Of a DNA stretch of 64,000 nucleotides, positions 53,027-62,136 are shown in pieces. A program made the translations under genes and the position numbers. The DNA is from Magnetococcales bacterium (GTDB lineage: Bacteria > Pseudomonadota > Magnetococcia > Magnetococcales > UBA8363), in the NCBI GenBank assembly GCA_015232865.1, contig JADFYU010000004.1, positions 1 through 64,000 of the forward strand, read 5' to 3'. The number at the start of each line of letters is the position of its first letter. Position 1 is the stretch's first letter. Below the pieces are notes generated by a model. It saw only the letters and a list, made by a program, of their open reading frames with translations. It ran no database searches and had not been told where the DNA came from.

Positions 53027-54436
53027 ATGTCTGAAGAAACTGTATCACTTTATGCCGATTGGAAAAAAATCTATCCCCGCTATCAAACCGGTTTCTTCCG
53101 AAAGCTGAGATGGTCCCTGGTCGCTCTTTTTTTGGGAATCTATTATCTACTCCCCTTTTTACGTTGGCAGCGAGCGGCGGGATTGCCTGATCAGGCCGTA
53201 CTTTTTGATCTGCCTGGCCGAAAATTCTATATCTTTGATCTGGTAGTCTGGCCTCAGGAAATTTTTCTTTTGGCCATTCTCCTGATTGCGGCAGCATTGG
53301 CGCTTTTCTTCATGACGGCACTGGCGGGTCGGGTTTTCTGTGGCTACATGTGTTTTCAGACGGTATGGACCGATCTTTTTCTTTATGTCGAGAAAGTTTT
53401 TGAAGGCAACCGGAAAAAGCGCATGAAGCTGGACAGCTCGGGCTGGTCTTTGCGCAAAATCATCATCAAGCTGGCCAAACATGCGGTTTGGATTTGCATC
53501 GGAATTGCCACCGGTGGAGCGTTTGTTTTTTATTTTATGGATGCGCCGACCCTTTTCTGGCAGTTTTTAGACGGCTCAGCCCCTTTCCCGGCTTGGTTCA
53601 CACTGGCATTTCTGACCGGAACGACCTACGTGATGGCGGGAATTGCCAGAGAACAGGTCTGTATCTACATGTGTCCTTATGCGCGTTTTCAAGGCTCCAT
53701 GTTTGATGAAGACACCATCATCGTCTCCTATCAACCGGAATTGGGCGAGCCGCGTGAGGCCAACCGCCGGATTCGGGAAGCCAACAAGGAGAGCGTCGGA
53801 CTCTGTATCGACTGCAATGCCTGTGTCACAGTCTGCCCGACTGGCATTGACATACGCAATGGTCAGCAATATGAGTGCATTACCTGCGGAGCCTGTATTG
53901 ATGCCTGCAACACGGTCAAAGATCGGCTTCATTTGAAAAATGAGCTGATCCGATACACCTCCATGCGTGAGATGGACGGCCATAAAACCCGCTGGTTCAG
54001 ACCTCGCATCCTGATTTATGGCGGTCTGCTGACCCTCTTTTTGGGCGGAATCGCCTTCTATTTTGCCACTCGATCTTCTCTCGAACTCAATGTCATTCGC
54101 CACAGACAGCCCATTTATATCATGCAGTCCGATGGCAGCGTTCAAAACAATTATACCATGCGGATTTTGAATATGAGCCCGAGGACTCGAACCTTCTCCT
54201 TGCAGGTCAAGGGACTCGAAGGTGCAGAACTGACGGTCGCCGCTGTACATAATCGCGATCAGGAAAATAATCCACTTTTGACCGTTCCACCCGGTGACGC
54301 CATGCCTTTTACGGTTTATCTTAAACAGGCTAAAAAAAGTGTCGGAAAAGGGGCGCAAGATATCGAATTTTCACTTAAAGCCCTGGATGAAACAACCGAC
54401 ATTGATACCTATGACAGCGTATTTATGAGGCCCTGA
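53027..54436 (+). CDS. ccoG: cbb3 oxidase assembly iron-sulfur protein CcoG
   Basis: About 469 residues with five membrane helices. Two ferredoxin-type clusters are in the cytoplasmic loop, CIDCNACVTVCPTGIDI and CITCGACIDACNTV, preceded by REQVCIYMCPYARFQ. CcoG (FixG/RdxA) reduces copper or heme during oxidase maturation. ATG 53027 (MSEETVSLY) is chosen over the ATG 12 bases earlier, because the GGGGA site is better placed for it. Its stop overlaps the next start. Confidence 0.95.
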   Translation: MSEETVSLYADWKKIYPRYQTGFFRKLRWSLVALFLGIYYLLPFLRWQRAAGLPDQAVLFDLPGRKFYIFDLVVWPQEIFLLAILLIAAALALFFMTALAGRVFCGYMCFQTVWTDLFLYVEKVFEGNRKKRMKLDSSGWSLRKIIIKLAKHAVWICIGIATGGAFVFYFMDAPTLFWQFLDGSAPFPAWFTLAFLTGTTYVMAGIAREQVCIYMCPYARFQGSMFDEDTIIVSYQPELGEPREANRRIREANKESVGLCIDCNACVTVCPTGIDIRNGQQYECITCGACIDACNTVKDRLHLKNELIRYTSMREMDGHKTRWFRPRILIYGGLLTLFLGGIAFYFATRSSLELNVIRHRQPIYIMQSDGSVQNNYTMRILNMSPRTRTFSLQVKGLEGAELTVAAVHNRDQENNPLLTVPPGDAMPFTVYLKQAKKSVGKGAQDIEFSLKALDETTDIDTYDSVFMRP

Positions 54437-54972
54437 TGAACTCCGAACATCCAGAGACAGACCAGCCACCCAAAAAGCGTTTTGAACCGTGGATTGTGGC
54501 CATTTTCATTTTTTTTGCTATCGTATTTGCGGCAAATGCGGTGATGGTTGTGTTGGGTATCAACTCCTGGCCGGGTCTGGTCGCCCAGAATCACTATCAG
54601 AAAGGGTTGCAATATAATCAAGTGATTGACGCTCAGAAGGCCCAGGACCAATTGGGCTGGCAAGTCAATCTGAATACCGACCGATTGCAACCGGCCGAGA
54701 GCGGAAAGCTGAGCATCTCACTGAACGACAGAGAGAACAAACCCGTTCAGGGCGCTCAGGTGGAAGGGATACTTTTCAGACCTCTGGGAGAGGGAGCCGA
54801 TCAGCGGTTTCTTCTTCTGGAGGAGCGTCCCGGTCTCTATTCGGCCACCATCAACCCCGCCAAGCCGGGCGTTTGGGATGTTAAAATTCGAATTCAAAAA
54901 TCATCGGGTATCGATTTTAGATATGTCAAACGCATAACACTAGCCGATTTACGAAACAAGGAGCCCAACTGA
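54436..54972 (+). CDS. ccoH: cbb3 oxidase assembly protein CcoH (FixH)
   Basis: A 178-residue protein with one N-terminal membrane helix (WIVAIFIFFAIVFAANAVMV, about 20-40) and a periplasmic immunoglobulin-like FixH domain. NHYQKGLQYNQVIDAQKAQ is the family's opening signature. CcoH stabilises CcoN and the complex. Overlaps ccoG by one base and the next gene by one base, so all three are tightly coupled. Confidence 0.93.
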   Translation: MNSEHPETDQPPKKRFEPWIVAIFIFFAIVFAANAVMVVLGINSWPGLVAQNHYQKGLQYNQVIDAQKAQDQLGWQVNLNTDRLQPAESGKLSISLNDRENKPVQGAQVEGILFRPLGEGADQRFLLLEERPGLYSATINPAKPGVWDVKIRIQKSSGIDFRYVKRITLADLRNKEPN

Positions 54973-55187
54973 TGGATTTTGATTTCATGCTGAGTTTTTC
55001 CAAACAATTTTCGCTGATCTGGTTTTTTTTGTTGTTTGTTGCCGTGGTGGCTTGGGCCTATTGGCCATCACACAAAAAGCGTTTCGAAGATCAGGCTGGC
55101 AAATTATTGGAAGAGGACCCTGTTCACAATGAAAGTGCCAGAATTACAGAGACAGACCGCCATCCTGTGGACAAAAATGCGGGCTGA
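54972..55187 (+). CDS. ccoQ: CcoQ-like small subunit of cbb3 oxidase
   Basis: A 71-residue protein with one membrane helix near residues 10-30 (SLIWFFLLFVAVVAWAYWPS), followed by the KKRFEDQAGKLL motif typical of CcoQ (FixQ). CcoQ stabilises the assembled oxidase. It is normally between ccoO and ccoP, but here follows ccoH. Its start overlaps the ccoH stop. Confidence 0.82.
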   Translation: MDFDFMLSFSKQFSLIWFFLLFVAVVAWAYWPSHKKRFEDQAGKLLEEDPVHNESARITETDRHPVDKNAG

Positions 55188-55537
55188 TCTTCCCATCGGA
55201 TCCACCGGCAACAAATGAGGAACATCTGAATTAACAAAACAAAAACAAACCTTTCTATCCTTATCGGCTATTAAAGATTTCGCAACCAGAATTCACGTTC
55301 CATTCTAATAAAACACTTTCCCTTGATAACCCAGAAAAGGCACGCCGAGGACGAGACATTTTTTTTTTATTTTGTCTTGAATTGTTTTAAGTTGACAAGA
55401 AAACGGTCCTTGGTGTTTTATGAGTGCCGTTTACCGTGTCCGAAGAATAGAATCTACCAATTCATTCCAGTTTGCTTATTTTCTGACCGGAATGGTTGAC
55501 TCTTTTAGTGTTAAATTTCAGTTGCGGAGAAAAAATC
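55188..55537 (+). promoter_or_regulatory. leader and putative promoter upstream of ctaE
   Basis: A gene-free stretch of 350 bases. TTGACA at 55392-55397 is followed, 18 bases later, by TTTTAT (55416-55421), a moderate -10. It would drive ctaE-sco-ctaC-ctaD. An in-frame upstream codon at 55496 has no ribosome-binding site. No terminator for the ccoGHQ transcript is obvious. Confidence 0.4.
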
Positions 55538-56302
55538 ATGTCTCACTCCTCATCAGCGGAACATGCTCATCATTGGGAAGTTAGCTGGGCGCCCTTGGTA
55601 CTAACCTTTGGGATTCTATTTGCGGTGCCTCTGGCTTTTTCAGCCTATTTTGTCTACGATGACAGTCTTCTGACCGTCATTTTTGCGGGCATCGGTACTC
55701 CCTTGATTTTAGCGGGGGTCGCCAAATGGGTCAGCGAGGGCATTCACCAAAAGCCGCTCCTGGAAGGGGTGGCACCGGCTGGATTGCCCTATTTCATCAT
55801 CTCAGAGATTTTCATCTTCCTGGGATTTTTTGTCACCTACTGGACCATGCGACTCTCTGCAGGCAACGCTTGGCCGCCAGAAGGTACGCCGGAAATGAAC
55901 CTCATATTGCCGGTGATCATGACCGTCATTCTGGTTACTTCCAGTTGGACCTATCACATTGCCGAAGAGAAGTTCGAGCAAAATCAGATGGGGCCGTTCA
56001 AGCTCTGGGTGTTTATATCTATTGTTTTGGGCTTGGTATTCCTGGGCTGCACATTTTACGAGTACAGCCATCTGATGCACCAAGGATTTGTTCCTTCCAC
56101 CAACGCATACAGCACCATTTTCTACTCGATTACCGGTTTTCACGCCTCTCACGTGATTATTGGCTTGGGTGTATTCATTGCGGTTCTGATTCCAGCCCTG
56201 TTCGGCTCTACCAATAAATATTTAATCTTCTGTGCCGGCGTATATTGGCACTTTGTTGACGTTGTCTGGTTTTTCGTCGCATCCCAAGTTTATTACTGGT
56301 AG
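55538..56302 (+). CDS. ctaE: cytochrome c oxidase subunit III (aa3 type)
   Basis: A 254-residue membrane protein with seven helices; it supports proton and oxygen access in aa3 oxidases. The ending motifs EYSHLMHQGF, GFHASHVIIG and YWHFVDVVWFFV are diagnostic. The ATG at 55538 (MSHSSSAEHAHHWEV) has CGGAG nine bases upstream; the frame extends earlier without similarity. Unusually it is the first gene of the cluster, before sco, ctaC and ctaD. Confidence 0.93.
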   Translation: MSHSSSAEHAHHWEVSWAPLVLTFGILFAVPLAFSAYFVYDDSLLTVIFAGIGTPLILAGVAKWVSEGIHQKPLLEGVAPAGLPYFIISEIFIFLGFFVTYWTMRLSAGNAWPPEGTPEMNLILPVIMTVILVTSSWTYHIAEEKFEQNQMGPFKLWVFISIVLGLVFLGCTFYEYSHLMHQGFVPSTNAYSTIFYSITGFHASHVIIGLGVFIAVLIPALFGSTNKYLIFCAGVYWHFVDVVWFFVASQVYYW

Positions 56303-56328
56303 AAGAAAATCAGGAAATTCTCAAAACC

Positions 56329-57153
56329 ATGACTCAACGTTTTCTGGCTCTACTGATCGGCATTGTTCTTCTTTTGGCAACAATGCCGGTCGAGGCCAAC
56401 TATTTTCGTCAAAGAGATTCGGATATTGACCCCAATGTCTTTCGAATTGATGAAAAAGATTATATGGGGGTCAAAGTGGACCCCAATGTGGAGTTGATCA
56501 GCCAACAGGGTGAGACTCTGACCATTGCTGATTTTTATGGAAAACCGACAATACTGATTTGGTCTTACTACACCTGTGATGGGAGTTGCTCAGCGGTAAA
56601 TAACGAGCTGAAGCTTCTATTGGAAGAGGTAAAGAGACAGACCATTGGAGAACATTATCGGATCTTGACGATATCATTTGACAAGAACGACACTCTGGAG
56701 ACACTGAAAAATTTTCGTACCCATATGGAGTTGGCACCACAATGGGATGAGAATTGGACCTTTGCCCTGTTAAAAGATCCTCAGCAAGTTGAAACGACGA
56801 CTGCGAAAACCGGCTTCAAATTTTTCTGGGCGCCGCAGGACAAAACGTTTTACCACCCGAATGTCTTTATCATGTTGTCGCCAGAGGGTAGGATTACGCG
56901 TTATCTATACGCTTTGACCAATAGTAAGAAGGATTTGGAACTTGCCCTTTTAGAAGCGCGCAGGGGTGATTTCAAGGTTAATGAAGCCATCGATTTTGTA
57001 GTGGGACTTTGCTACAGCTACAACTACAAAGAAGGTCGATATACCTATAATATTCCATTATTTGTCGGGCTGGGTGCGCTATTTATCGGGCTTTCTATGT
57101 TGCTAGGCTCAGTGTTACTTTTTAGGAAGAAGAAAATTAAGGAGGGAACGTAA
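56329..57153 (+). CDS. SCO1/SenC family copper chaperone
   Basis: Periplasmic thioredoxin-fold protein of 274 residues that delivers copper to the CuA site of subunit II. A signal or anchor helix opens the protein (residues 1-21). The CxxxC site is C83 and C87 (YTCDGSCSAV), and the third copper ligand is H176 in FYHPNVFIML. A second helix near residues 245-265 with a lysine-rich end may anchor the C-terminus, which is unusual for SCO proteins. It starts 26 bases after ctaE and ends three bases before ctaC. Confidence 0.92.
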   Translation: MTQRFLALLIGIVLLLATMPVEANYFRQRDSDIDPNVFRIDEKDYMGVKVDPNVELISQQGETLTIADFYGKPTILIWSYYTCDGSCSAVNNELKLLLEEVKRQTIGEHYRILTISFDKNDTLETLKNFRTHMELAPQWDENWTFALLKDPQQVETTTAKTGFKFFWAPQDKTFYHPNVFIMLSPEGRITRYLYALTNSKKDLELALLEARRGDFKVNEAIDFVVGLCYSYNYKEGRYTYNIPLFVGLGALFIGLSMLLGSVLLFRKKKIKEGT

Positions 57154-57155
57154 CA

Positions 57156-57893
57156 ATGAAGAGGATGCTTACGGCCTTGACCGGATTAGGACTGGCATTG
57201 TCGTCCGCTATCGCCTGGGCCTCAGAGTCAGATGGCGGTATCAAAGACCCAGCGCAAACCTGGGAACATTTATGGACAGAAGTACTCATCGATCTCTATA
57301 TCATGGGGGGAATCTTTGGGGCGCTGGCCATTTATTGGTTGTACAAATATCAGGCGAAAAGCCCTGATGCGGTGGGAGATGCGCCGAAGTTGACACGGGC
57401 GCAACGTTGGGCTTGGGCTATAGTTCCCTGCGTTCTTTTCCTGGCTGACGATCTCTATCTGGGGGCTAATGGTTGGACGGCCTGGAATGTCTACCGGAAT
57501 GTGCCCGAGGGTGCCATGGAAGTGAAGGTTACCGGCAACATGTGGTACTGGGAATTTGAATATGAAGACGGAACAACATCGGGTTACGATGCCGAAGCTC
57601 ATGAGGGTGATGGTTTGGTCGTTCCTGTTGGTACGCCGGTCGTATTGCGCATGACCTCCAACGATGTCATCCACTCTTTTGGTTTAGCCAAATATCGCGT
57701 TAAAGAGGATGTCATGCCGGGGCGGATTACCTACATTTGGTTTTATCCAAAAGAAGAAGCTGAGTCGCATGTGACGTGTGTTGAGTTTTGTGGGACCAAT
57801 CACGCCAAAATGTATGCACCGGTCAAGGCTGTGCCTCAAGAAAAATTTGATGAATGGTTAGCAAAACGGGCGAAGGAGGAGGCTGAAGGATGA
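57156..57893 (+). CDS. ctaC: cytochrome c oxidase subunit II (CuA)
   Basis: Electron-entry subunit of 245 residues. After a signal-like N-terminus (1-21) and two membrane helices (40-62 and 85-102), the periplasmic CuA domain binds copper through H173, C208, E210, C212, H216 and M219 (TCVEFCGTNHAKM). The substrate is cytochrome c; no cytochrome c domain is fused. The stop overlaps the ctaD start (ATGA). Confidence 0.96.
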   Translation: MKRMLTALTGLGLALSSAIAWASESDGGIKDPAQTWEHLWTEVLIDLYIMGGIFGALAIYWLYKYQAKSPDAVGDAPKLTRAQRWAWAIVPCVLFLADDLYLGANGWTAWNVYRNVPEGAMEVKVTGNMWYWEFEYEDGTTSGYDAEAHEGDGLVVPVGTPVVLRMTSNDVIHSFGLAKYRVKEDVMPGRITYIWFYPKEEAESHVTCVEFCGTNHAKMYAPVKAVPQEKFDEWLAKRAKEEAEG

Positions 57894-59494
57894 GCGCAGA
57901 ATCGACAAAATTTAAATTGGGTGAGTGGATTTTCACCACTGACCACAAACGAATCGGGGTGATGTACCTGATTGGTTCCATTGCGGCCTTTGGCGTGGCC
58001 GGTCTGATGGCAATCTTGATTCGAATTGAACAATCCAGTTTAGGCCCGACTTTGGCTGCTGATGCTGTAACAGCCGGGAACAACTACAATCAATGGCTCT
58101 ATTTTCATGGCGCTGCCATGATTCTGGGCTTTCTGATTCCTGGTTTGACCGGGTTTGCTGCCAACTACTTCCTACCGCTGATGATCGGTGCGCGTGATGT
58201 GGCTTTTCCGCGAATCAACGCTCTGAGCGTCTGGCTGTTTTGGTGTGGTATTATTGTCGCTCTTCTCGGCTTCGTTATTCCAGATGCTCCAGATATCATG
58301 TGGACGGGCTATCCGCCCTACTCCATTGTTACTGGTGGCAACACGGCTTTCTACGTGTTTACGGTCCATCTTTTGGGTTTTGCATCCATTTTGGGCGCTG
58401 TGAACTTCCTGGTTACCGTTATTTACATGCGCGCTCCGGGTATGGGCTGGAACCAACTCAACATGTTTGTCTGGTCAACGGTAACCGCTTTTGTCATTCA
58501 GTTGGTTTTTGTGCCGGTTCTGGCCGCTGCGGTGACCATGCTGTTGTTTGACAAATATTTGGGAACCCACTTCTTCGATCCATCCGCAGGCGGCGATGTC
58601 CTGCTGTATCAAAACCTGTTCTGGTTCTACTCTCATCCGGCCGTGTACGTTATTTTATTGCCGGCTTTGGGTATTCTTTATGAAATTGTCGCCACGTTCA
58701 GTAAAAATCCGATCTTTAACTATAAGGCCGGTGTTTATGGTGGTATGTGGGGTGTTGTTCTGATCTCCGGTGAAGTGTGGGTGCATCATCTCTATGTTTC
58801 CGGTATGCCCAACTGGATTCGCATTGGTCAGATGATCAGTACTCTTTTGATCTCTCTACCCGTCGGACTGTTGGCCATTTCCCTGTTCGGAACCTTGTAT
58901 AAAGGGGCTATCACGTTTGAATTACCCATGAAGTATGCAACCGCTTGTCTGTTTTTGTTCCTTATCGGCGGCTTGACCGGCATTCCATTGGCCATAACGG
59001 CACTGGATCTGCACCTTTCTGAGACCTCCTTCATTCATGCTCATTTCCATTATATCATGGGCATTTTTGCAGCGTTCTCCGTGTTTGCAGCGGTTTACTA
59101 CTGGTTCCCGAAAATGACCGGTAAGATGTATAACGAGAAATTGGGCACCATTGGTTTTTGGCTTAATTTCGTTGGTGTCAACGTCACATTTTTGCCCTTG
59201 TTCAAAATTGGCGTCGATGGAATGCCTCGTCGCTATTGGAACTATGAAATGTTCCCACAGTTCGAAGCCTGGCACTTTGTCGCCTTGTTGGGTGCGCTGA
59301 TGGTTGCTTCTGGTATGGCCATTACTATTTACAACTGGGTTCACAGTGCAATCAAAGGCGAAGCATGCATCGACAACCCTTGGAAATCAAAATCCTTGGA
59401 GTGGACCCATACGGTCAACCCACCAGGACCGGGCAATTTTTTGCAGGATGTGGAAGTAGCAGCGGATTGGACGCCTTATGACTACAGAAAATAA
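57890..59494 (+). CDS. ctaD: cytochrome c oxidase subunit I, A2-type
   Basis: Catalytic subunit of the aa3 oxidase, 534 residues, twelve helices. Ligands: H73 (low-spin heme a), H249 with cross-linked Y253 in YSHPAVY, H299 and H300 (CuB), H385 (heme a3) and H387 (heme a). The YSHPAVY motif, without the helix VI glutamate of mitochondrial-type enzymes, marks the A2 group that uses Tyr-Ser in the D-channel. It should pump protons. The last codons overlap a small open frame. Confidence 0.96.
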   Translation: MSAESTKFKLGEWIFTTDHKRIGVMYLIGSIAAFGVAGLMAILIRIEQSSLGPTLAADAVTAGNNYNQWLYFHGAAMILGFLIPGLTGFAANYFLPLMIGARDVAFPRINALSVWLFWCGIIVALLGFVIPDAPDIMWTGYPPYSIVTGGNTAFYVFTVHLLGFASILGAVNFLVTVIYMRAPGMGWNQLNMFVWSTVTAFVIQLVFVPVLAAAVTMLLFDKYLGTHFFDPSAGGDVLLYQNLFWFYSHPAVYVILLPALGILYEIVATFSKNPIFNYKAGVYGGMWGVVLISGEVWVHHLYVSGMPNWIRIGQMISTLLISLPVGLLAISLFGTLYKGAITFELPMKYATACLFLFLIGGLTGIPLAITALDLHLSETSFIHAHFHYIMGIFAAFSVFAAVYYWFPKMTGKMYNEKLGTIGFWLNFVGVNVTFLPLFKIGVDGMPRRYWNYEMFPQFEAWHFVALLGALMVASGMAITIYNWVHSAIKGEACIDNPWKSKSLEWTHTVNPPGPGNFLQDVEVAADWTPYDYRK

Positions 59495-59597
59495 GGTACC
59501 TAGAAAGAAAATATTGATTACAGCCGGTTTACTGTTGCTGTTAGCGGTACTGATCAATATCTCAATCTACTATAAGGTTACTCATTACGGTCCGTAA
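59478..59597 (+). CDS. small membrane protein overlapping the ctaD end
   Basis: A 39-residue frame starting MTTENKVPRKKILITAG, overlapping the last 17 bases of ctaD. It has a basic cytoplasmic start, one strong membrane helix (residues 12-31, LLLLLAVLINISIYY) and a short exported tail. It resembles the small single-helix accessory subunits (CoxIV- or CtaG-neighbouring types) but no family was recognised. The overlap and the terminator right after it favour a real gene. Confidence 0.6.
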   Translation: MTTENKVPRKKILITAGLLLLLAVLINISIYYKVTHYGP

Positions 59598-59626
59598 ATT
59601 TGGGCTGAATGAGCGACTCAATAGAG

Positions 59627-59671
59627 AAGTGGCCCAGCGGAGAATAGAGTTCTGCCGGGCCACTTTTTTTT
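59627..59671 (+). terminator. terminator after the aa3 cluster
   Basis: Nine-base stem AAGTGGCCC (59627-59635) with GGGCCACTT (59657-59665), with a 21-base partly paired loop, and a T-run. Confidence 0.82.
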
Positions 59672-59811
59672 ATCCGACGTTCAACCGTGCGGGCCAGATC
59701 TTCATACACTCTTGACGCATTCATCATAATCAGGGAGTATCGGTTCTGCATTCCTGTTACTTGTGCCAGGTGCGTGCCGACAACTGCCGTTTCTAGTTAA
59801 AGTGATTATTC

Positions 59812-61170
59812 ATGTATTCCTCCCTTCTTCAAATTGGCTTTCCATCTGATAGGCAAAAAAAACTGGCAACCGGCTGGTTGACTCTTGCCCTCTGTTCGTT
59901 GGTCGGTTCAGGTTTGGTTGTGCTGCTGGTTATTCTTGCCAGGGTTCCGGTCATTCATGATCTGATCCCCTGGACCGGTTCATTCAAAACCGCGCTGGTT
60001 ATCCATGTCGACCTCTCTGTTTTGGTCTGGTTTCTCTCCTTTGCCGGACTGATGGGCACGCTCACTCTTTCCCAGCGCTCCTACGCCATCGGAAAAGCCA
60101 GTTTGATCACAGCGGCCACCGGTGCTGTACTCATTACTTTTTCTCCTTTTTTGGGCAAGGACGCTCCTTTCCTAAACAACTATGTACCAATATTAGCCAA
60201 TAACGCTTTTTTTCTCGGCTTAACCCTTTTTGTTCTTGGCTTTATGGCCGTCGCTCTCAATACGCTATTCAATCGGCGGGAGCCGAATGGCTCAGGAGAG
60301 AGGCTTTTACAGTTTGGCTTGGTATCGGCCATGGTTATTGCTCTGTTGGCGTTGGTTTCGCTCATTTGGAGTTATTTTTCCCTACCGACCCTGACGGCCA
60401 GCGGAGCTGACGAACACTATTACGAGTTGCTTTTCTGGGGACCGGGGCACATTCTTCAATTTACCCATACCCAACTGTTGCTGGTGGCTTGGTTTTGGTT
60501 GTCCACAGCTAGCGGAAGTCCGCCAGTTATCCGCTTTCGCTGGGTCATTCCTCTTTTCTTATTGGGTGCCTTTCCCGCTTTTCTTGGTCCCTTGATTCAT
60601 CGCATTCATGACATCGACGGCATTGAGTTTCGATCGGCATTTACGGACATGATGTATTGGGGAGGAGGCCCTGCGGCATTGATTGCCGGCATTCTGATCT
60701 TTAGAAGTCAATTCAAAATTACCACCATCGATCCGAATTTAAGACCGTTGCGGCTGGCTCTGCTTTTTTCTCTGGTTTTGTTTGGGGTTGGCGGAATAAT
60801 TGGATTTTCCATAAATGGGATCAATACCATTATTCCTGCTCATTATCATGGCTCCATTGTTTCCATAACCTTGGCCTATATGGGGTTGACCTATTACATC
60901 TTGCCAGGGTTGGGCTTTGAACGCCCCTCCATCAAATGGTCAAACCGGCAATTGATCTTGTATAGTTTCGGCTCTCTGCTGCACATTATCGGTCTGGCCT
61001 GGTCTGGCGGCCACGGTGTTCAACGGAAAACGGCTGGGGCGGCTCAGGGTTTGGATACCCTGGCAGATAAAATCCCTATGTGGGTGATGGGCTTGGGGGG
61101 CGTGGCCGCTGTCACGGGTGGAATCCTCTTTTTAATACTCACCTTTCGTGCCCTTCGAGGCCGGAATTAA
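59812..61170 (+). CDS. orphan heme-copper-oxidase-like subunit I protein
   Basis: A 452-residue membrane protein of about twelve helices that resembles heme-copper oxidase subunit I. Candidate metal ligands fall in the right order: H65 (IHVDLSV, low-spin heme), H213 (GPGHILQF, CuB), H263 and H266 (IHRIHDI, CuB pair), H344 and H346 (AHYHGSI, two hemes). The cross-linked tyrosine at +4 from the CuB histidine is F217. It lacks subunits II and III beside it. The function could be O2 or NO sensing, heme handling or assembly, or oxidase activity of an unusual type. It is followed by an ABC exporter and ctaA. Confidence 0.7.
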   Translation: MYSSLLQIGFPSDRQKKLATGWLTLALCSLVGSGLVVLLVILARVPVIHDLIPWTGSFKTALVIHVDLSVLVWFLSFAGLMGTLTLSQRSYAIGKASLITAATGAVLITFSPFLGKDAPFLNNYVPILANNAFFLGLTLFVLGFMAVALNTLFNRREPNGSGERLLQFGLVSAMVIALLALVSLIWSYFSLPTLTASGADEHYYELLFWGPGHILQFTHTQLLLVAWFWLSTASGSPPVIRFRWVIPLFLLGAFPAFLGPLIHRIHDIDGIEFRSAFTDMMYWGGGPAALIAGILIFRSQFKITTIDPNLRPLRLALLFSLVLFGVGGIIGFSINGINTIIPAHYHGSIVSITLAYMGLTYYILPGLGFERPSIKWSNRQLILYSFGSLLHIIGLAWSGGHGVQRKTAGAAQGLDTLADKIPMWVMGLGGVAAVTGGILFLILTFRALRGRN

Positions 61171-61200
61171 TCCCCCTCCTTTAGAACACGAAACGGTTAT

Positions 61201-62136
61201 ATGATCTCCATCAAAAATTTAGACTTTTTTTACCCGGTAAAAAAACACCCTGCCAGGCAGGCATTGTTTCAACTTAACCTGGTTATTGCGAGAGGGTCTT
61301 TGTTTATCTTGACCGGACCCAACGGTGGTGGAAAATCAACTCTATTCAGATTGTTATGCGGACTATCGACTCCAAGTCAGGGGGAAATTCATCTCGATAG
61401 CTTGGATATTCTGAAAAATGTGATGGCTGCACGCCGATTGACCGGGGTTGTCTTTCAGCACCCGGCCTTGGATAAACATCTGACCGTTCAGGAGAACTTT
61501 CAGATTCATGCTGACCTCTATGCCATTGAGCAAAAGTTGTTCAAACAACGACTGGAAGAGGATTTGCTCTGGACCGGTTTAAAAAACCGGCTGAATGATA
61601 AAGTAGGCGCGCTTTCTGGGGGAATGGCACGCCGGGTCGAACTGGTTAAAGCGGTATTGCATCGACCGAAAATCTTACTGATGGATGAGCCGACCAACGG
61701 TTTGGATCCGGGTGGCCGGCGAGATTTTTTGCAGATGATCAATCGACTTCGCCGTGAACGAGAGATGACGGTCTTGATGAACAGCCATCTGTTCGATGAA
61801 GCCGAACGGGCTGATCAGGTTGGGATTCTTCATCAAGGTCGCCTTTTGGCTGTTGGATCTCCATCCGAGTTGCGTGAGCGTCTGGGTCATGAAATGGTCG
61901 TAATCCAGACATCAGACGAAGCTCAGGCTGGCGATCTGTCTAATATACTGACGAATAACGGCGTGACTGTTCGTCGTCGGGAGTTGGAGTTGCGCATAGA
62001 GGGGATTGATTCTCAAACCGTTACCGATCTTCTACTGCGTCATCGCGAGCGTTTTCAGGTTCTCTCCATCAAACAACCGACTCTGGAAGATCTGTTTATC
62101 CACATGACCGGACAAAATGAGGCCAACCCATCATGA
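61201..62136 (+). CDS. ABC transporter ATP-binding protein (ABC-2 type)
   Basis: A 311-residue ATPase of the DrrA/NatA-like exporter group. Walker A GPNGGGKST, the Q-loop FQHPALDKHLT, signature LSGGMARR and Walker B LLMDEPTNGLDPGG are intact; a C-terminal 90-residue domain follows. It pairs with the permease encoded next. Its stop overlaps the permease start (ATGA). The substrate is unknown; the setting between an oxidase-like gene and ctaA hints at a heme, copper or membrane role. Confidence 0.93.
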   Translation: MISIKNLDFFYPVKKHPARQALFQLNLVIARGSLFILTGPNGGGKSTLFRLLCGLSTPSQGEIHLDSLDILKNVMAARRLTGVVFQHPALDKHLTVQENFQIHADLYAIEQKLFKQRLEEDLLWTGLKNRLNDKVGALSGGMARRVELVKAVLHRPKILLMDEPTNGLDPGGRRDFLQMINRLRREREMTVLMNSHLFDEAERADQVGILHQGRLLAVGSPSELRERLGHEMVVIQTSDEAQAGDLSNILTNNGVTVRRRELELRIEGIDSQTVTDLLLRHRERFQVLSIKQPTLEDLFIHMTGQNEANPS

